A stretch of 64,000 nucleotides of DNA from Streptomyces diastatochromogenes. GTDB taxonomy: Bacteria > Actinomycetota > Actinomycetes > Streptomycetales > Streptomycetaceae. Location of the stretch: contig JAPTYK010000007.1 in assembly GCA_026913215.1 (NCBI GenBank), forward strand, positions 62,001 to 126,000. The letters run 5' to 3'. The notes under the pieces are model-generated. The model made no database searches. It was not told where the DNA came from and saw nothing but the letters and a program-made list of their open reading frames with translations. Every line of letters begins with the position of its first letter. Positions within the stretch are counted from its first letter, which is position 1. Position numbers and translations under genes: made by a program. This document shows, piece by piece, positions 61,022 through 64,000 of the stretch.

Positions 61022-61747
61022 ATGCGCGAGAGCCACCCCGTCGACCGTCTCCTTCTGCTCGCCGGCGAACAGATAGAGGCGTACGCGCGCGCCCTATGGC
61101 GGCAGGCGTGCACCGATGTGGCTGAGATGCTGGCCCGCGACGGCCTGCCCCTTTCGGCCGGCATCGTAGAGGCACATCGTGACCTGACCGAACTCGATCA
61201 CTCTGTGCCCACACGGCCGGAACAGAGCACCCACAAGCCTGGCTGCCGGGCTTTCGATTGCCGATGCGGCTGCCCCCGGGCTCAGGACTGCTCGGACTGC
61301 CAGCGATGCATGTGCTGGCGGTCGGAGTGCTGTGCTGAAGTCGCCCTGCAAGCGGCACGGCGCGGGGAGCACACCAGGGCAATCCGCGCTCTGCTCCCCC
61401 TTCTCGACCCGCAGACGCTCACCGCGATCCGCGAGAGCGCTGCAGAAGCGGAAGAGAGCGCGTGGCGCCGGGTAGCCGCCCGTCGGGTACGCACCCTCGC
61501 GCCGGGCAGAGACCGCTACACGATCGCCGTTTTCGAGGCTGTGGAGACGAAGCTGGGAATGAGCCACGCCGGCTTCGTCGGCCAGGACGTGGAGCTCTAC
61601 GCCGAGGGGCAGAACGATCCGAACGAGGCGGTCGACCTGGACGACGGGGAACTGGCCCGGGCGCTGGGTGCACTCAGTGCACTTCTCCGTCCAACGGAAG
61701 GCCATCGTCTCGTCGTGGACCTGCATCTGGACCAAGAGCAGTCGTAG
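61022..61747 (+). CDS. Hypothetical protein with a dense cysteine cluster
   Basis: A 241-residue protein. The ATG at 61022 has GGAGAA upstream. After a helical start comes KPGCRAFDCRCGCPRAQDCS DCQRCMCWRSECC, twelve Cys within ~33 residues, likely binding several zinc ions or a cluster. A helical domain and acidic end follow (GLPLSAGIVEAHRDLTELDH, LYAEGQNDPNEAVDLDDGEL). No family recognised. Confidence 0.65.
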   Translation: MRESHPVDRLLLLAGEQIEAYARALWRQACTDVAEMLARDGLPLSAGIVEAHRDLTELDHSVPTRPEQSTHKPGCRAFDCRCGCPRAQDCSDCQRCMCWRSECCAEVALQAARRGEHTRAIRALLPLLDPQTLTAIRESAAEAEESAWRRVAARRVRTLAPGRDRYTIAVFEAVETKLGMSHAGFVGQDVELYAEGQNDPNEAVDLDDGELARALGALSALLRPTEGHRLVVDLHLDQEQS

Positions 61748-61786
61748 GTCGTGTCGAGATGCGACCACGCTGAGCCGCCGGCCCTC

Positions 61787-61823
61787 GTCAGCTGTCTGAG
61801 TCCCACGGACTCAGACAGCTGAC
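61787..61823. terminator. 17-bp perfect hairpin between convergent genes
   Basis: GTCAGCTGTCTGAGTCC at 61787-61803 pairs exactly with GGACTCAGACAGCTGAC at 61807-61823 around a 3-base loop. It is the longest perfect stem with so small a loop that I found here, and it serves both flanking genes. Confidence 0.85.
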
Positions 61824-61856
61824 GCCCACGCCCCTGCGACAAGGCGAGGGAGGGTG

Positions 61857-62357
61857 TCAGGTGCCTTCCAGGAACCGGCTATAGATGTCGGTGAGCGTCC
61901 GCAGCTGGGAGGAGCCGTCATCACCAAGAGGGTGCTGCTCCCACCAAACCCGGATCTGCGCAGTCTGCTCCAGACCACGTTCGAGGGTGATGCCAGCCCG
62001 TTCGAGCCAGGCGCTCCGCGCGTCTTCCAGCTCGACAAGGAGTTCGCGCCCAGGCCGCCGCCCTAGCTTGTTGTTCACCAGGGCGGCGGCTTCGTTCTCC
62101 GGCTGGGCCTCGGCGGCCGGGGAGGCCACCCGCAAGACGTCGCGCACTTCGGTGATGCGAAGCCCGGTCTCCTCCAGGGCTTCGACCGTTTCCCACAGTG
62201 CCTGAGCGATGTCTTCCTCGGTCTGCATGGAGACGAGTACGGCGCCGCCCGGTGCGCCGGGCCAGCGAGCAGCGCCGGTCAGCCACTCCCAAGTGGCCGT
62301 GCCAGATCGCTCGATGTTGCTGACGGCGGTCAGTAGATACTCCCCGTAGGCGGCCAC
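61857..62357 (-). CDS. Hypothetical protein beside the IS element
   Basis: A 166-residue frame (GTG start 62357; a TAA lies just upstream): EYLLTAVSNIERSGTATWEW, MQTEEDIAQALWETVEALEE, LVNNKLGRRPGRELLVELED. The likely IS21 end begins ~15 bp upstream of its start. The gene may thus have lost its original 5' end or promoter by insertion. No family recognised. Confidence 0.55.
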   Translation of the reverse strand: MAAYGEYLLTAVSNIERSGTATWEWLTGAARWPGAPGGAVLVSMQTEEDIAQALWETVEALEETGLRITEVRDVLRVASPAAEAQPENEAAALVNNKLGRRPGRELLVELEDARSAWLERAGITLERGLEQTAQIRVWWEQHPLGDDGSSQLRTLTDIYSRFLEGT

Positions 62358-62371
62358 TTAGCGCCCCACTC

Positions 62372-62411
62372 ATGGCCAAGGGTTTCCCCACGGATGGCCA
62401 GATATCTCCCC
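62372..62411 (+). repeat. IS21 left-end repeats
   Basis: ATGGCCAAGGGTTTCCCC at 62372 and ATGGCCAGATATCTCCCC at 62394 are related units 22 bp apart. Multiple terminal repeats that serve as transposase sites are typical of IS21-family ends. Confidence 0.55.
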
Positions 62412-62448
62412 GGACCTGGACCGATGCCGGTCGGCAAAGCTGGCCGGT

Positions 62449-63951
62449 GTGAAGAACAGCAGGGAGATCATGGAGATCCTGGAGGCATACGACCTCACGG
62501 GGAGTTACCGAGCGGCGGCCGAGCTGGCCGGCTGCGACCACCACACGGTGGCCCGGTATGTGCAGATGCGGGCCGAGGGCGCCAGCCCGACGGCGAGGCA
62601 GCACCGGGCCCGGCCGATCGACGAGTACCTGTCGAAGATCGAGGAACTGGTGGTGAACTCCACGGCCGGATCCGGGCCGATGTGGTGCATCGGCGGATCA
62701 CGGCGATGGGCTTCACAGGCGGAGAGAGGACCACGCGGCGGGTCGTCGCGGAGGTCAAGACGAGCCTGCGGGCGGGATCGCGGCGGGTCTATCGGCCGTG
62801 GATCACCGAGCCCGGTCTGTGGCTGCAGTGGGACTGGGGTCACGGGCCGAAGATCGGCGGGCGGCAGACGCAGCTGTGGTGCGCGTGGCTGGCCTGGTCC
62901 CGCTTTCGGATCGTCATCCCGGTGTTCGACAAGACACTCCCGACGATCGTGGCCTGCCTCGATGCCACGTTGCGGCGAATAGGAGGGTGCCGCCTATGTG
63001 CTGACCGACAACGAGAAGACGGTCACCACGACGCACGTCGCGAACATCGCGGTCCGCAACCCGGAGATCGTTGAGGTGGCCCGGCACTACGGGCTGACGA
63101 TCCGTACTTGTCTGCCGGCCGACCCCGAAACCAAGGGCGGATCGGAGGCGACGGTGCGGATCGCGAAGGCCGACCTGGTGCCCACCGACGCCAATCTCCT
63201 CGAGCAGTACCCGACCTTCGGACACCTCGAGGCGGCCTGCCGTGACTTCTGCGACGAGGTCAACAACCGCGTCCACCGGGCCACCCGGCGCAAGCCCGTC
63301 GAGGTCCTCGCGGAGGAACGGCAGCGGCTGCACCCTTTGCCGAAGGAGCCGTTCGCGGTCGCGTTCGGGACCACGAGGCGGGTGAACTGGGACGCCACGA
63401 TCTCGGTCGAAGGGGTTCGGTATTCGGTTCCGCACCAGCTGGTCGACACCCGCGTCTGGGCCCGCTTCAACGGCGACGAGCTGATCGTCACCGCAGTCGG
63501 TGAGGACGGGCCGGCCGAGGTCGCCCGCCATGACCGCTCGACTCCGGGGAACCCGGCGATCAAGGACGAGCACTACCCGCCCCGGGAGAACAAGGAAGCG
63601 GACCGGACCCCGCGGGCGAACTCCGCCGAGGAGGCCGCCTTCCTCGCCCTCGGTCCCGGGGCGGCGTCCTGGCTGATCGAGGCCGGGGCCGCCGGGGCCC
63701 GCAGGATCAAGCCGAAGATGGCCGAGGCCGTCGCCCTGGCCAAGCTCCACACTGCCGCCGATGTCGACCGGGCCCTTGGCTCCGCGGCGATCGCCGGGCG
63801 GTTCGCGGAGAACGACCTGATCCGCATCCTCACCTACCAGTCCGGCCTCGAGACGGTCGAGCCCACCCGGGCCTCCGAGGATCACAGCCTGCAGCCGGGC
63901 ACCTCCGCCTGGTCGAAGTTCGGCATCGCCGATGAGAAGGAAGAGCACTGA
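62449..63951 (+). pseudogene. istA: IS21 transposase IstA, frameshifted near 62690 and 62985
   Basis: Segment 1: MKNSREIMEILEAYDLTGSY RAAAELAGCDHHTVARYV, the N-terminal HTH, and ARPIDEYLSKIEELV. Segment 2 (-1 frame): VHRRITAMGFTGGERTTRRV, WLQWDWGHGPKIGGRQTQLW (first catalytic Asp of the DDE domain), RIVIPVFDKTLPTIVACLDA. Segment 3 (+1): VLTDNEKTVTTTHVANIAVR (second Asp) and LPADPETKGGSEATVRIAKA (catalytic Glu region), VPHQLVDTRVWARFNGDELI. All three parts of a ~500-residue IstA are present, but frame changes break it. Inactive if the changes are real. Confidence 0.8.
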
Positions 63952-64000
63952 TGGCCACCCCGATCCGCACCGTCACCGGCACCCACGGCGACCCGTTGGC
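63951..64000 (+). CDS. istB: IS21 helper ATPase IstB, start only
   Basis: The ATG at 63951 overlaps the IstA stop (TGATG) and has GAAGGAAGAG upstream, the standard istA-istB coupling. Only MATPIRTVTGTHGDPL is visible before the window ends, so the identity rests on position. Confidence 0.7.
   Translation, partial: MATPIRTVTGTHGDPL

Larger units (their letters stand above)
62371..64000 (+). mobile_element. IS21-family insertion sequence, right part outside the window
   Basis: The left end is inferred from two 18-bp related repeats 22 bp apart starting at 62372 and 62394. It encodes an IstA-type transposase (frameshifted) and the first codons of an IstB-type helper ATPase, coupled by TGATG. 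The right end and target duplication are not in the window. Confidence 0.8.

Noticed and set aside
1..64000. CRISPR arrays, tRNA or rRNA genes
   Set aside because: I found no regularly spaced repeats of CRISPR length and no recognisable tRNA cloverleaf or rRNA sequence.

Overview
The window is high-GC actinobacterial DNA, almost certainly from Streptomyces or a close relative. Codon third positions are strongly G/C, GTG starts are common, Shine-Dalgarno sites are of the GGAGG/GAAGG type, and the recognisable families (WhiB, EspR-like regulators, actinobacterial mIHF, MAB_1171c-type membrane proteins, DciA) are actinobacterial. From about 8 kb on it reads as an accessory element: a conjugative plasmid, a large linear plasmid or an integrated island. 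It holds a transfer-type FtsK motor, DNA-processing genes, many small cysteine-rich proteins of unknown function and an IS21-family element at the right edge. I see no tRNA, rRNA or CRISPR array.

Layout. 0-0.7 kb: end of an SGNH hydrolase gene. 0.7-7.5 kb: two mirror-image cassettes, each an ImmA/IrrE-type metallopeptidase followed by a MAB_1171c/DUF6545 membrane protein. They diverge from a perfect 15-bp inverted repeat next to an EspR-like regulator, and carry a Tat-exported amidase (left) and a NUDIX hydrolase (right). 7.5-8.4 kb: a three-domain helix-turn-helix regulator. 8.9-15.2 kb: a replication/recombination module (OB-like protein, zinc-ribbon RusA resolvase, WhiB-like protein, HTH proteins, DciA-like protein). 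15.8-19.8 kb: a small membrane protein translationally coupled to an FtsK-type translocase with three tandem N-terminal repeats, then an ATP-grasp enzyme. 21.9-29.4 kb: mostly leftward genes, including an integrase-like protein fused to an mIHF domain, a stand-alone mIHF, an ATP-dependent DNA ligase and a VVA0879-type protein. 31.6-34.4 kb: a leftward group with a TmrB-like P-loop protein and an HNH nuclease. 34.6-34.8 kb: 33-bp inverted repeats around 10-bp-phased iterons. 35-56 kb: a long rightward run of hypothetical, often cysteine-rich genes, including a large multidomain locus that ends in a C5-cytosine methyltransferase. 56-62 kb: two small secreted proteins, an IclR-like regulator, a DUF3592 protein and others. 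62.4 kb to the end: IS21 istA and the start of istB.

A general caution: many genes between 11 and 63 kb are split by +1/-1 frame changes with no in-frame stop mutations. Most can be repaired by adding a single base, often in a short G or C run. This looks more like indel error in the sequence than gene decay. I annotate such genes over their full inferred span and label them as frameshifted.
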